Shown: one piece after another, positions 1 to 8,120 of the stretch
How the letters are laid out: every line of letters begins with the position of its first letter
Position numbering within the stretch: the first letter of the stretch is position 1
Assembly (NCBI RefSeq): GCF_001423845.1
Contig: NZ_LMPM01000001.1
Location: forward strand, 1,279,493 to 1,343,492
Length of the DNA: 64,000 bases
Direction: 5' to 3'
Source of the DNA: Sphingomonas sp. Leaf357
GTDB taxonomy: Bacteria > Pseudomonadota > Alphaproteobacteria > Sphingomonadales > Sphingomonadaceae
Notes under the pieces: generated by a model
Told to the model about the DNA's origin: nothing
The model's input: the letters and a program-made list of their open reading frames with translations, nothing else
Databases searched by the model: none
Made by a program: the position numbers and the translations under genes

Positions 1-1515
1 CGTTTCCTGCATCTCGGCATCTTTGCCGGTATCGTCGTCCTGCTCGCATTCCTCTTCGTGCGCCTGCCGACCAGTTTCCTGCCGGATGAGGATCAGGGCA
101 TCGCCATGGTGCAGTTCACCCTGCCGGCCGGTGCCACCAGCGAACGCACCGGCGTCGTGCGGGACCGGGTGGAGAAATTCTTCCTGACCGACGAGAAGGC
201 CAATATCGGCAATATCTTCGCGATCACCGGCTTCGGTTTCTCGGGGTCCGGGCAGAATGCCGGCATCGCCTTTGCCAGCCTCGCGCCGTTCGCCGACCGC
301 AAGGGCAGTGTGAACGGTGCTCCAGCCATCACGACGCGCGCCACGCAGACGTTTTCGAGCATCCGCGACGCTCAGGTCTTCGCGCTGACGCCGCCGGCAA
401 TCTCTGGCCTCGGACAGTCGAGCGGCTTCACCTTCGAACTGCTCAACACCAGCGGGATGGCGCAGGACAAGTTCCTGGGGCTGCGCGACAAGCTGATCGC
501 GGCGGCGAACAAGGATCCGTTGCTCGCCCAGGTCCGCGCCTCGACATTGCCGGATACGCCGCAGCTGCGCGTCGATATCGACGATGCGAAGCTTGCCGTG
601 CTCGGGCTGACCGAGGCCGACGTGACCGGTACGCTCAGCTCCGCCTGGGGCAGCACGTACGTCAACGATTTCGTCGATCGCGGGCGCGTGAAGCGGGTCT
701 TCATCCAGGCGGATGCCGCGTATCGCATGCTGCCCGGCGATCTCGACAATTGGTTCGTCCGCTCCTCCGTCAACGGCAACATGGTGCCCTTCTCCGCCTT
801 CGCCACGACGCGTTGGGAAAAGGGGCCGACCAGCCTGTCGCGCTTCAGCGGACGTTCGTCCTACGAGATTCAGGGTGCGCCCGGTGTCGGCGCCAGCTCG
901 GGCGATGCGATGAAGCGGATCGTGGAATTGCAGCAGCAACTGGCACCGGGCACAGGCTATGCCTGGGCCGGGCTTTCCTATCAGGAGAACCAGACCAGCG
1001 GTCAGGCACCGATGCTCTACAGCCTTTCGGTGCTGGTCGTGTTCCTGTGCCTTGCCGCCCTGTATGAAAGCTGGTCCGTGCCGTTCGCGGTGCTGCTGGT
1101 GATGCCATTGGGCGTGATCGGCGCGGTGCTGGCGGTGACGCTGCGTGGCCTGGAGAACAACATCTATTTCCAGGTCGGCCTGCTCACGACGATCGGCCTC
1201 GCCTCCAAAAACGCGATCCTGATCGTCGAGTTCGCCGAAATGGCGCGGCGCGAGGGCAAGGACGTGGTCGAATCGGTGCTGGAGGCGGCGCGGGTGCGTT
1301 TGCGTCCGATCCTGATGACCAGCCTCGCCTTCGTCGCCGGCGTGCTGCCGCTGGCGATCGCGAGCGGGGCGGGCGCGAACAGCCGTATCGCGATCGGCAC
1401 GGCGGTGGTTGGCGGGATGATCACCGCGACGGTTCTGGCGATCTTCTACGTACCGATGTTCTTCGTCGTGGTCGCTCGCCTGTTCCACCGCGCGCCCAAG
1501 GAGGCCGAGGCATGA
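1..1515 (+). CDS. RND efflux transporter permease, C-terminal part (HAE1/AcrB-MexB type)
   Basis: The open frame runs in from the window edge, so only about the last 504 residues of a roughly 1050-residue inner-membrane proton/drug antiporter are present. The fragment opens in a membrane helix followed by L-P-T-S-F-L-P-D-E-D-Q-G, the typical start of the second half of AcrB-like pumps. The large second periplasmic (porter) loop follows, then a run of hydrophobic helices with the K-N-A-I-L-I-V-E-F motif near 1210-1235 that is highly conserved in the C-terminal membrane domain. The stop codon overlaps the ATG of the outer-membrane component (ATGA at 1512-1515), so the two are translationally coupled. 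The periplasmic adaptor is expected upstream, outside the window. Family assignment is firm; the substrate cannot be read from sequence. Confidence 0.95.
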   Translation, partial: RFLHLGIFAGIVVLLAFLFVRLPTSFLPDEDQGIAMVQFTLPAGATSERTGVVRDRVEKFFLTDEKANIGNIFAITGFGFSGSGQNAGIAFASLAPFADRKGSVNGAPAITTRATQTFSSIRDAQVFALTPPAISGLGQSSGFTFELLNTSGMAQDKFLGLRDKLIAAANKDPLLAQVRASTLPDTPQLRVDIDDAKLAVLGLTEADVTGTLSSAWGSTYVNDFVDRGRVKRVFIQADAAYRMLPGDLDNWFVRSSVNGNMVPFSAFATTRWEKGPTSLSRFSGRSSYEIQGAPGVGASSGDAMKRIVELQQQLAPGTGYAWAGLSYQENQTSGQAPMLYSLSVLVVFLCLAALYESWSVPFAVLLVMPLGVIGAVLAVTLRGLENNIYFQVGLLTTIGLASKNAILIVEFAEMARREGKDVVESVLEAARVRLRPILMTSLAFVAGVLPLAIASGAGANSRIAIGTAVVGGMITATVLAIFYVPMFFVVVARLFHRAPKEAEA

Positions 1516-2948
1516 TCCGCATCCGCACGCTCGCCTTGCTGCTGGCGGCATCCAGCCTTGCCGCCTGCGACATGGCACCGAAATACGTTCGCACCACCGC
1601 CGACGTCGCGCCGCAGCAATGGCCGGCCGGCGCGGCCTATGCTCCGGCCGCCGCCGGCCAGGCCGGGTTGCCGTGGCGCACGGTCTTCGGCGATGCGAAG
1701 CTCCAGCAGGTGATTTCGCAGGCGCTGGCCAACAATCGCGATCTGCGTGCGGCGGTGGCCAACATCGCCTCGGCCCGCGCGCAATATCGCGTGCAGCGCT
1801 CGGCCCAATTCCCGACGCTGGCGGCCAGCGGCGGGGCGACGATCTCGCGCACGATCAGCGGATCGGGCGGCACCGGCAACCTGACCAATCCGGCAGGTGC
1901 ATCGTACAGCACGTTCAGCGCTGATGTCGGCGTCAGCGCGTTTGAACTCGATCTGTTCGGACGACAGAAGAACCTCTCGCGCGCCGCGTTCGAACAATAT
2001 CTCGCGACCGAATCCGGGGCGCGATCGACGCGATTGATCCTCGTCGCCGACACCGCCTCCGCTTATGCGACGCTCGCCGCGGACGGCGAATTGCTCCGGG
2101 TCGCGACCGAGATGGTCGGCAGCGGCCAACGTACCGTGAAACTCACGCAATCGTTGCACGATGTCGGGCTCGTCACGGGCAGCGATCTCGCCGATGCCGA
2201 GACCGTGCTGGCGCAGGCGCAATCCGATGTCGAACGCTACACCACGCAGGTCGCGCAGGACCGCAATGCGCTGAACCTGCTGGTCGGCGCGGCGGTGGCG
2301 GATGCGCTGTTGCCGGCCTCGCTCGACGGGGTCGACAAGGCGGTCGGCAACGTGCCGGCGGGGCTGTCGTCCAGCGTGCTGGCGGAGCGCCCCGACGTGG
2401 TCGAGGCCGAACATCGCGTGAAAAGCGCCTATGCCAGCATCGGCGCGGCCAAGGCGGCGTTCTTCCCGCAGATTTCGCTCACCTCCGCGATCGGCGTCGC
2501 CAGCAGCGCGTTGACCTCGCTGTTCACCGGCGGCGTGGTGAGCTGGTCGGCATCGCCGAGCGTGTCGCTGCCGATCCTGGGCGGCACCAATCGCGGCAAT
2601 CTGGACTATGCGAAGGCGCAGGCGGATTATTATCAGGCGCTCTACGAGAAGGCGATCCAGACCGCGTTCCGCGATGTCGCCGACGGTCTGGCGCGGCAGG
2701 GCACGATCGCGCGGCAGCGCACCGCCCAGGCGCGCTTGGTTGCCGCCGCCAACCGCAGCTACACGATCGCCGACGCCCGCTATCGTGCCGGCACCGACAG
2801 CTTCCTCACCGCCTTGGTCGCGCAGCGCACGCTGTATTCCGCGCGCCAGGCGGCGATCTCGGTGCAGCTGGAGGACGTGGCCAACCGCGTCACCTTGTAT
2901 CAGGCGATCGGATCGGACGAGAGCTTGGGGTCGATGGAGGTGCGGTAA
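1512..2948 (+). CDS. Outer-membrane efflux lipoprotein, NodT/OprM family
   Basis: A 478-residue TolC-like channel protein that completes the tripartite pump with the RND permease just upstream. It starts with a lipoprotein signal peptide: a hydrophobic run ending in L-A-A-C with Cys19 as the probable lipidation site. Two internally similar alpha-helical/beta segments follow, as in OEP family proteins, including A-Q-Y-R-V-Q-R-S-A-Q-F-P-T-L near residue 95 and the conserved A-E-R-P-D-V near residue 295. Length fits the NodT family (about 470-500). The start overlaps the permease stop by four bases, indicating an operon. No transcription terminator is obvious before the next gene 71 bases downstream, which is probably an independent unit. 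Confidence 0.93.
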   Translation: MIRIRTLALLLAASSLAACDMAPKYVRTTADVAPQQWPAGAAYAPAAAGQAGLPWRTVFGDAKLQQVISQALANNRDLRAAVANIASARAQYRVQRSAQFPTLAASGGATISRTISGSGGTGNLTNPAGASYSTFSADVGVSAFELDLFGRQKNLSRAAFEQYLATESGARSTRLILVADTASAYATLAADGELLRVATEMVGSGQRTVKLTQSLHDVGLVTGSDLADAETVLAQAQSDVERYTTQVAQDRNALNLLVGAAVADALLPASLDGVDKAVGNVPAGLSSSVLAERPDVVEAEHRVKSAYASIGAAKAAFFPQISLTSAIGVASSALTSLFTGGVVSWSASPSVSLPILGGTNRGNLDYAKAQADYYQALYEKAIQTAFRDVADGLARQGTIARQRTAQARLVAAANRSYTIADARYRAGTDSFLTALVAQRTLYSARQAAISVQLEDVANRVTLYQAIGSDESLGSMEVR

Positions 2949-3019
2949 ACGTCTCCGCCGATCGTCATCACCGAGCAACAATTCGCCGCGAAGGCCCGGC
3001 AGTCGTTATAAGGCTGCCC

Positions 3020-4609
3020 ATGAGTCGTTTCGAACCCGCCGCGCTCTCCCGCCGGACCGTCATTCTCGGTGCCGCCGGGTCGGCTGCCTTGCTGTCCGTC
3101 GGCGCGCGTGGCGCGCTGCACCTGCCGCAGGGCCTGTTCACGCTCGGCATCGCGTCGGGCGATCCCACCCCGGACGGCATCGTCTTGTGGACTCGGCTCG
3201 CCCCTGCGCCGCTCGAACCGGATGGCGGCATGCCGCCGGTGTCCGTCCCGGTGCGCTGGGAGGTCTCGGACGACGAGGGCTTCGCGCGGATCGTGCGATC
3301 CGGCGTCGCGCGGGCGGACGCGCAATGGACCCATTCGGTGCATGTCGATGTCGCCGGCCTGCGCCCGGCGCGGCGCTATTTCTATCGCTTCATCGCCGGC
3401 GGCGAGGCAAGCCCGGTCGGGCGGACGATCACCGCGCCGGCCCCGGGCGCGAGGGTCGATCGGCTGCGCGTGTGCTTCGGATCGTGCCAGAAATACGAGG
3501 TCGGACGCTACGGCGCGTACCGCCACATCGTCGCCGACGATCCCGATCTGGTGCTGTTCCTCGGCGACTATATCTACGAGGACAAGGTGAAGGATGGCGA
3601 CGAGGCGGTGCGCCGCTTCGACCTGAGCGAGGCGGTCGATCTGGCCGGGTATCGTGCGCGCTACGCCGCCTACAAGCTCGATCCGTTGTTACAGGCCGCG
3701 CATCGGGCTGCGCCCTGGGTGCTGACCTGGGACGATCACGAGGTCGCCAACGATTACGGCGACGCGCGCGACCAGAACAATTCCGATCCCGCCGTCTTCC
3801 TGCGCCGCCGCGCCGCCGCCTATCGGGCCTATTACGAACATCAGCCGCTGCGCGCCGCGACCCGGCCCGATCGCGACGGCGGCATGCATCTGTATCGCAC
3901 GCTGGACTGGGGCCGGCTGGCGCAGTTCCAGATCCTCGACGACCGCCAGTATCGCGGGCTGCCCGCGTGCCAGCCACCGGAACTGGCCGAGCGCCATCTG
4001 AGATATCGCAGCCTGATCCCGGCCTGCGCGACGCTCGGCGATCCGCACCGCACGATGCTGGGCGCAGAGCAGGAGCGCTGGTTGATGGCGGCACTGGCAT
4101 CAACGCGCGCGCAATGGAACGTGCTGGCGCAGCAGACGCTGATGCACCAGCAGGTGCGGATCGATTCCGGCCATCCCGAACGCGGCGATCAATATGGTGC
4201 CGATACCTGGTCGGGCTTCCCGGCGGCGCGGGATCGGATATTCCGCCGCTGGGCCGAGGTCGGCACCGGCAATCCGATCGCATTGGGCGGCGACATCCAC
4301 GCCTTCGCCGCCGCCGACATCCGCGATCCGGCCCGGCCCGATGGCGCGGCGATCGGCACGGAATTCGTCGGCGGATCGATCACCTCGCTGCTGCATGATC
4401 CAAGCTACAAGGCGCTGGCCGCGCGCAACAGCCTCGGTTTCGCGGAGGATGCGAAGCGCGGTTACGGTCGCCTCGATCTGACTCCGTCCGGGGGCGAGAT
4501 GGTGTTTCGCGGGCTGGACGATTCGCGGCGCGAGAACTCGGCCATCGCCGATATCGCGCGCTTCATGTTGGAGCCGGGCAAGCCGGGACTGAATATGTCC
4601 GCGGGATGA
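3020..4609 (+). CDS. Alkaline phosphatase D family protein (PhoD type), Tat-exported
   Basis: A 529-residue secreted phosphodiesterase/phosphomonoesterase of the PhoD family. The N-terminus carries a twin-arginine signal (Arg11-Arg12 followed by a hydrophobic stretch rich in Ala/Gly), so export is by the Tat route, usual for PhoD enzymes that bind metals in the cytoplasm. The PhoD N-terminal domain is marked by S-G-D-P-T-P-D-G (46-53). The catalytic metallophosphatase domain shows F-G-S-C (153-156), G-D-Y-I-Y-E-D (182-188), W-D-D-H-E-V-A-N-D (237-245) and G-G-D-I-H-A-F (about 422-428), covering the metal ligands known in the family. A TonB receptor follows after about 160 bases. I did not find a convincing Pho box, so phosphate control is only an assumption. 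Confidence 0.92.
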   Translation: MSRFEPAALSRRTVILGAAGSAALLSVGARGALHLPQGLFTLGIASGDPTPDGIVLWTRLAPAPLEPDGGMPPVSVPVRWEVSDDEGFARIVRSGVARADAQWTHSVHVDVAGLRPARRYFYRFIAGGEASPVGRTITAPAPGARVDRLRVCFGSCQKYEVGRYGAYRHIVADDPDLVLFLGDYIYEDKVKDGDEAVRRFDLSEAVDLAGYRARYAAYKLDPLLQAAHRAAPWVLTWDDHEVANDYGDARDQNNSDPAVFLRRRAAAYRAYYEHQPLRAATRPDRDGGMHLYRTLDWGRLAQFQILDDRQYRGLPACQPPELAERHLRYRSLIPACATLGDPHRTMLGAEQERWLMAALASTRAQWNVLAQQTLMHQQVRIDSGHPERGDQYGADTWSGFPAARDRIFRRWAEVGTGNPIALGGDIHAFAAADIRDPARPDGAAIGTEFVGGSITSLLHDPSYKALAARNSLGFAEDAKRGYGRLDLTPSGGEMVFRGLDDSRRENSAIADIARFMLEPGKPGLNMSAG

Positions 4610-4708
4610 AATCCAGCATTACTTTGTCACAATAGATACACAGAACCGTCCTACCGGCGACGCAACGCAGGGGCGCCCGATCCAAGAAGAGCGCGATCAA
4701 GACATGAG

Positions 4709-4730
4709 CCCGGCCGGGCAACTGGCCGGG
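4709..4730 (+). other. GC-rich stem-loop in the leader of the TonB receptor gene
   Basis: Perfect 7-base arms CCCGGCC and GGCCGGG are separated by eight bases, about 40 bases before the ATG of the receptor gene. No T-run follows, so it is not a standard intrinsic terminator. It may be a leader structure or chance in GC-rich DNA. Confidence 0.3.
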
Positions 4731-4768
4731 GCCGTGCACCTGCGTCCGGTATATTTGGGGGTATCTGC

Positions 4769-7189
4769 ATGTATTCGAAGCTCAAGCCTGTCGCCTTCTT
4801 GCTCTCGGCGAGTCTGTTGTCGATCGCTACGGCGGCCGGGGCGCAAACGGTCGTCGTGCATGCCGAATCCACCGATGTGTCGCCGGACGCCGTGCCGACC
4901 GATGACGGCAGCGAGATCCTCGTCGTCGCGCGCAAGAAGTCCGAGAACAGCCAGCAGGTGCCGATCCCGATCACGGTGATCGGCGAGAAGGAACTGAGCC
5001 GCCAGAACCTGACCAATTTCACGACCTTCCAGACCAAGTTTCCGGCCTTTTCGGTCTATCTGACCAATCCGAAGCAGTTGAATCTCGGCATTCGCGGGAT
5101 CGGCAATAACGGCTTCAACACCGACGGCATCGACGGTTCGGTCGGCATCTTCGTCGATGGCGTCTACACCGGGCGGCAGGGTATGGTGTCGAGCGATTTC
5201 AACGACATCGCCGATGTCGAACTACTGCGCGGGCCGCAGGGCACGTTGTTCGGCAAGAACACCACGGCAGGCGCGGTGATCATCAACACGTTGAAGCCGA
5301 GCATGACGTTCGGCGCGAGCGGGGAAGCGACCTACGGCAACTACGATTTCAAGGAATTCAAGGGCAGCGTTACCGGGCCCCTGATCGCCGACAAGCTCGC
5401 GCTGCGCGTGTCGGGTTTCTACAGCGACCGCGACGGCAACTATAAGAATCTGCTGTACGGCAACTACCAGAATGCGCGGCAGGGCTGGGGCGTGCGCGCG
5501 CAATTGCTCGCCACGCCGAGCGAGGATCTCACGGTCCGCCTGATCGGCACGCACGGCCGGCAGAGTTTCCCGACGATCTCGCCGATCATCTTCTCGATCT
5601 ACAACCCCGCGGCGTTGCAGGCGCGGATGGCGGCGGCGGGCTATACCCTGCTGACCAGCACCGTGCGCGACCGCAACGTGAACATCGACAGCCCGTTGAA
5701 CGCGACGACGAAACTGGATTCGGCGAGCGGCGAGGTGGATTACAATCTCGGCGACCTCGGAAATGTCACCTCGATCACCGCCTACGAGCGCTGGGAATGC
5801 TTCACCAACAACGACAATGATTTCACGCAGTTGGACGCGGTGCGGGATTATGGGTCGTGCAATAAGGAGCGCCAGTTCAGCCAGGAGCTGCGCTGGTCCA
5901 GCCCCAAGGACCAGCCGGTCGAGGCGACGATCGGCGGGTTCCTCAGCCGCCAGCGCCTGCAGGTGGATTCGCGCATCCGGTTCGGCACGCAATATCACAT
6001 CTGGGCCGCCAACCCCTCGGCGACGGCTTTCCCCACCATCGGCGGGCGGACCTGGGCGCAGGGTGCCTATGCCGCCGCGCTGACCGGTGCGGGCTTCCGC
6101 AGCCAGGCCGTGTTCCACACCGATACCGACGCGGTGTTCGGCAACGTCACGTGGCACCCGGACACGGCGCGCCGCGTGGCGATCGACGTCGGCCTGCGCC
6201 AGACATGGGAGCGCCGCTCGGAAGTGTATGACGGCGTCGTCGCATCCAACCCCGGCAACCTGACGACCGCGCAGTTGAACGCACTGTCCCCCAGTGGCGC
6301 GAACGCGCAGCTCGGCCATGTCGACACCAGCCTGAAGGACAGGTCGCTGTCCGGCGAGATCGGAATCAACTACAAATTCACGCCGGACGTCTTCGCCTAT
6401 GGCAAATATGCGCGCGGCAACAAATCGGCCGGGTTCAACCTGCTGCCGTACAACAGCACCAACCCCGACAGCGGCGTCGCCTCGGCGATCGCGCTCGGCG
6501 CGCAACAGACGGTGAAGGGCGAGACCGCCGACAATTTCGAGGTCGGCGTGAAGAGCGAATTCTTCGACCACAAGGTGCTGCTGAACGTCACCGCGTTCCA
6601 CACCAACGTGAAGAACTATCAGGCCAATCAGGCGGTGGGGTCGGGGAGCAACGCGATCCGCTTCCTCGCCAATGTTGGCTCGCTGACGTCGAAGGGCGTC
6701 GAGGTCGAGGCGCAGACCTGGCTGTTCGCCGGGTTCCACACCAAGGGCTTCGTCGCGTATAACAAGGCAATCTATTCGTCCTTCCCGAACTCGGTCTGCC
6801 CTGCGCAGTTCACCGCACTCACCTGCGACCTGACCGGCCGGCAAGTCGCCTGGGCACCGAAATGGACCGCCGATTTCACCGCCGATTACACGACCGCAGT
6901 CAGCAACGACGTGAAGGTCTACGGGCTGGTCGACGTCAACTGGCGCTCGAAGCAGAATACCACGATCACGCTCGATCCGGCGGCGGAGATCGGTGCCTAT
7001 GCGCTGACCAGCGCACGCGTCGGCACGTTGCTGATGGGCGATCGGCTGGATCTTCAGCTGTGGGTCGAGAATCTGTTCGACAAGGCTTATTATTCCAACC
7101 TGCTCGGCCTGACCAAGGCGACCGGGATCGTGACGGGCTATGCCGGCAATCCGCGCACCTTCGGCATCACGGCGAAGGTCCGGATGTGA
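4769..7189 (+). CDS. TonB-dependent outer-membrane receptor
   Basis: An 806-residue TonB-dependent receptor that imports a ligand across the outer membrane using TonB/ExbBD energy. A signal peptide ends near A-G-A-Q (about residue 28). A TonB box region E-I-L-V-V-A-R-K-K precedes a plug domain with I-R-G-I-G-N-N-G and L-R-G-P-Q-G-T-L-F-G-K-N-T, the canonical plug signature. The rest is a 22-strand barrel ending in alternating hydrophobic residues (…G-I-T-A-K-V-R-M); the last residue is Met rather than the usual Phe. It lies downstream of the PhoD-type phosphatase and runs convergently into the DUF4198 gene with a 21-base gap. The plug type (R-K-K-S-E-N-S-Q-Q-V-P) is common among sphingomonad receptors of unknown substrate. 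Confidence 0.93.
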   Translation: MYSKLKPVAFLLSASLLSIATAAGAQTVVVHAESTDVSPDAVPTDDGSEILVVARKKSENSQQVPIPITVIGEKELSRQNLTNFTTFQTKFPAFSVYLTNPKQLNLGIRGIGNNGFNTDGIDGSVGIFVDGVYTGRQGMVSSDFNDIADVELLRGPQGTLFGKNTTAGAVIINTLKPSMTFGASGEATYGNYDFKEFKGSVTGPLIADKLALRVSGFYSDRDGNYKNLLYGNYQNARQGWGVRAQLLATPSEDLTVRLIGTHGRQSFPTISPIIFSIYNPAALQARMAAAGYTLLTSTVRDRNVNIDSPLNATTKLDSASGEVDYNLGDLGNVTSITAYERWECFTNNDNDFTQLDAVRDYGSCNKERQFSQELRWSSPKDQPVEATIGGFLSRQRLQVDSRIRFGTQYHIWAANPSATAFPTIGGRTWAQGAYAAALTGAGFRSQAVFHTDTDAVFGNVTWHPDTARRVAIDVGLRQTWERRSEVYDGVVASNPGNLTTAQLNALSPSGANAQLGHVDTSLKDRSLSGEIGINYKFTPDVFAYGKYARGNKSAGFNLLPYNSTNPDSGVASAIALGAQQTVKGETADNFEVGVKSEFFDHKVLLNVTAFHTNVKNYQANQAVGSGSNAIRFLANVGSLTSKGVEVEAQTWLFAGFHTKGFVAYNKAIYSSFPNSVCPAQFTALTCDLTGRQVAWAPKWTADFTADYTTAVSNDVKVYGLVDVNWRSKQNTTITLDPAAEIGAYALTSARVGTLLMGDRLDLQLWVENLFDKAYYSNLLGLTKATGIVTGYAGNPRTFGITAKVRM

Positions 7190-7210
7190 TGCGCAGCTGA
7201 ACCGACAAGA

Positions 7211-8041
7211 TCACAGTGCCTCGAACGCCAAGGTCGCGGTGAAGCTGGTATAGGCGTCGCGACCGGCGGGCGTGGCGGTGCGGTGGCGGGCCAGGAGCAG
7301 GTAGCGGCCGGCATCGGGCGGGGTGAGCGTGATCCTGCCGGCCTCGTCCGTGGTCGCGGTGCCCGCCTGTTTGCGCCCGTCATACACACCGGCCTCGCGG
7401 AAGAGCGTGACCGCTTCGCCGGCCAACGGCTTGCCGTCGTAGAGGATTTCGAACGCCGCCGGTGCGCCCGGCGAATAGCTTGCCGGATCGCCGAGCGGGT
7501 GGATTTCGAGCGCCTTGCCGCGAACCGTGAGAGCGCCGGACGCGCCGGGCTTGCCGCGCAGCACATAGGCGTCGGCGATCGTCGCGCTACGCACGTCAAC
7601 GAAGGTCGCGCCTGCGGGGGGCGCAGCGCCTTCGCCGACGATCGTCCAGACATTTCCGGTTCGATACATCTTGCCGACCCGTCCGAGCCGCTGGCCGGAC
7701 GACACGCGATACAGGCCCTCGACGGGCAGCGACGCTTCGACGACCGTCAAGTCGCTGGCGAGCGTTGGCGCGGCGAGCGGCACGGTCTTGCCATCGGGCC
7801 TGGTCACCTCGAACGGCGCATCCTTCATCGCGATTTCGGGGCGGAAGGCATCCTCGCCGAACGAAGCCTCGATCGTGATCCGGTCGCGCGCCGCCTCGAA
7901 CGCACTGGGCAACACATAGGGCATATGGCCCATGGCAGGCGATAGCGCCGATGCAATCGTCACCGCAACCGCGCAGATTTCCAGCATCGTCGCTGTCGTG
8001 CGGCGCTTCAAAACGCCGGACCGTATCCGTCCCAACATCAT
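7211..8041 (-). CDS. DUF4198 domain protein, secreted, probably metal-uptake associated
   Basis: A 276-residue protein matching the DUF4198 family: a signal peptide, a mature N-terminus beginning near H-M-P-Y-V-L-P, and two beta-sandwich-like segments ending in F-T-A-T-L-A-F-E-A-L. The family is periplasmic and is often encoded beside TonB receptors and nickel/cobalt/iron transport genes. The start at 8041 is supported by GGGAG seven bases upstream. The signal peptide has an unusually long N-region before the hydrophobic stretch, so Met19 is an alternative start. The gene is divergent from a haem/iron-type TonB receptor with only 79 bases between, and a Fur-like palindrome sits in that gap, so both are probably iron-repressed. 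Biochemical function is unknown. Confidence 0.8.
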   Translation of the reverse strand: MMLGRIRSGVLKRRTTATMLEICAVAVTIASALSPAMGHMPYVLPSAFEAARDRITIEASFGEDAFRPEIAMKDAPFEVTRPDGKTVPLAAPTLASDLTVVEASLPVEGLYRVSSGQRLGRVGKMYRTGNVWTIVGEGAAPPAGATFVDVRSATIADAYVLRGKPGASGALTVRGKALEIHPLGDPASYSPGAPAAFEILYDGKPLAGEAVTLFREAGVYDGRKQAGTATTDEAGRITLTPPDAGRYLLLARHRTATPAGRDAYTSFTATLAFEAL

Positions 8042-8066
8042 CGTTTCGCTCCCATATCGATGGACT

Positions 8067-8097
8067 CTTGCTAACGAGAATGACTCGCACTAGCAAG
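8067..8097. promoter_or_regulatory. Fur-like operator in the divergent DUF4198 / TonB receptor promoter
   Basis: Perfect 7-base arms CTTGCTA and TAGCAAG enclose an inner inverted repeat CGAG-AATGA-CTCG. The core ACGAGAATGACTCGCA resembles Fur boxes of the GAGAATGATTCGCA kind found before many iron-regulated receptors. It sits between the two divergent starts, 24 bases before the receptor ATG and 26 bases before the DUF4198 ATG. Assignment to Fur is by resemblance and gene context, not by experiment. Confidence 0.6.
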
Positions 8098-8120
8098 CCG
8101 TCATCACAAAGGGAATCGCC

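Noticed and set aside
1446..2981. Minus-strand frame opposite the efflux lipoprotein gene
   Set aside because: Shadow of the OprM-type gene; Arg/Gly/Ala-rich with no recognisable domain.
2949..3019. Pho box before the PhoD-type gene
   Set aside because: No clear pair of CTGTCAT-like direct repeats; only a weak TTATAA.
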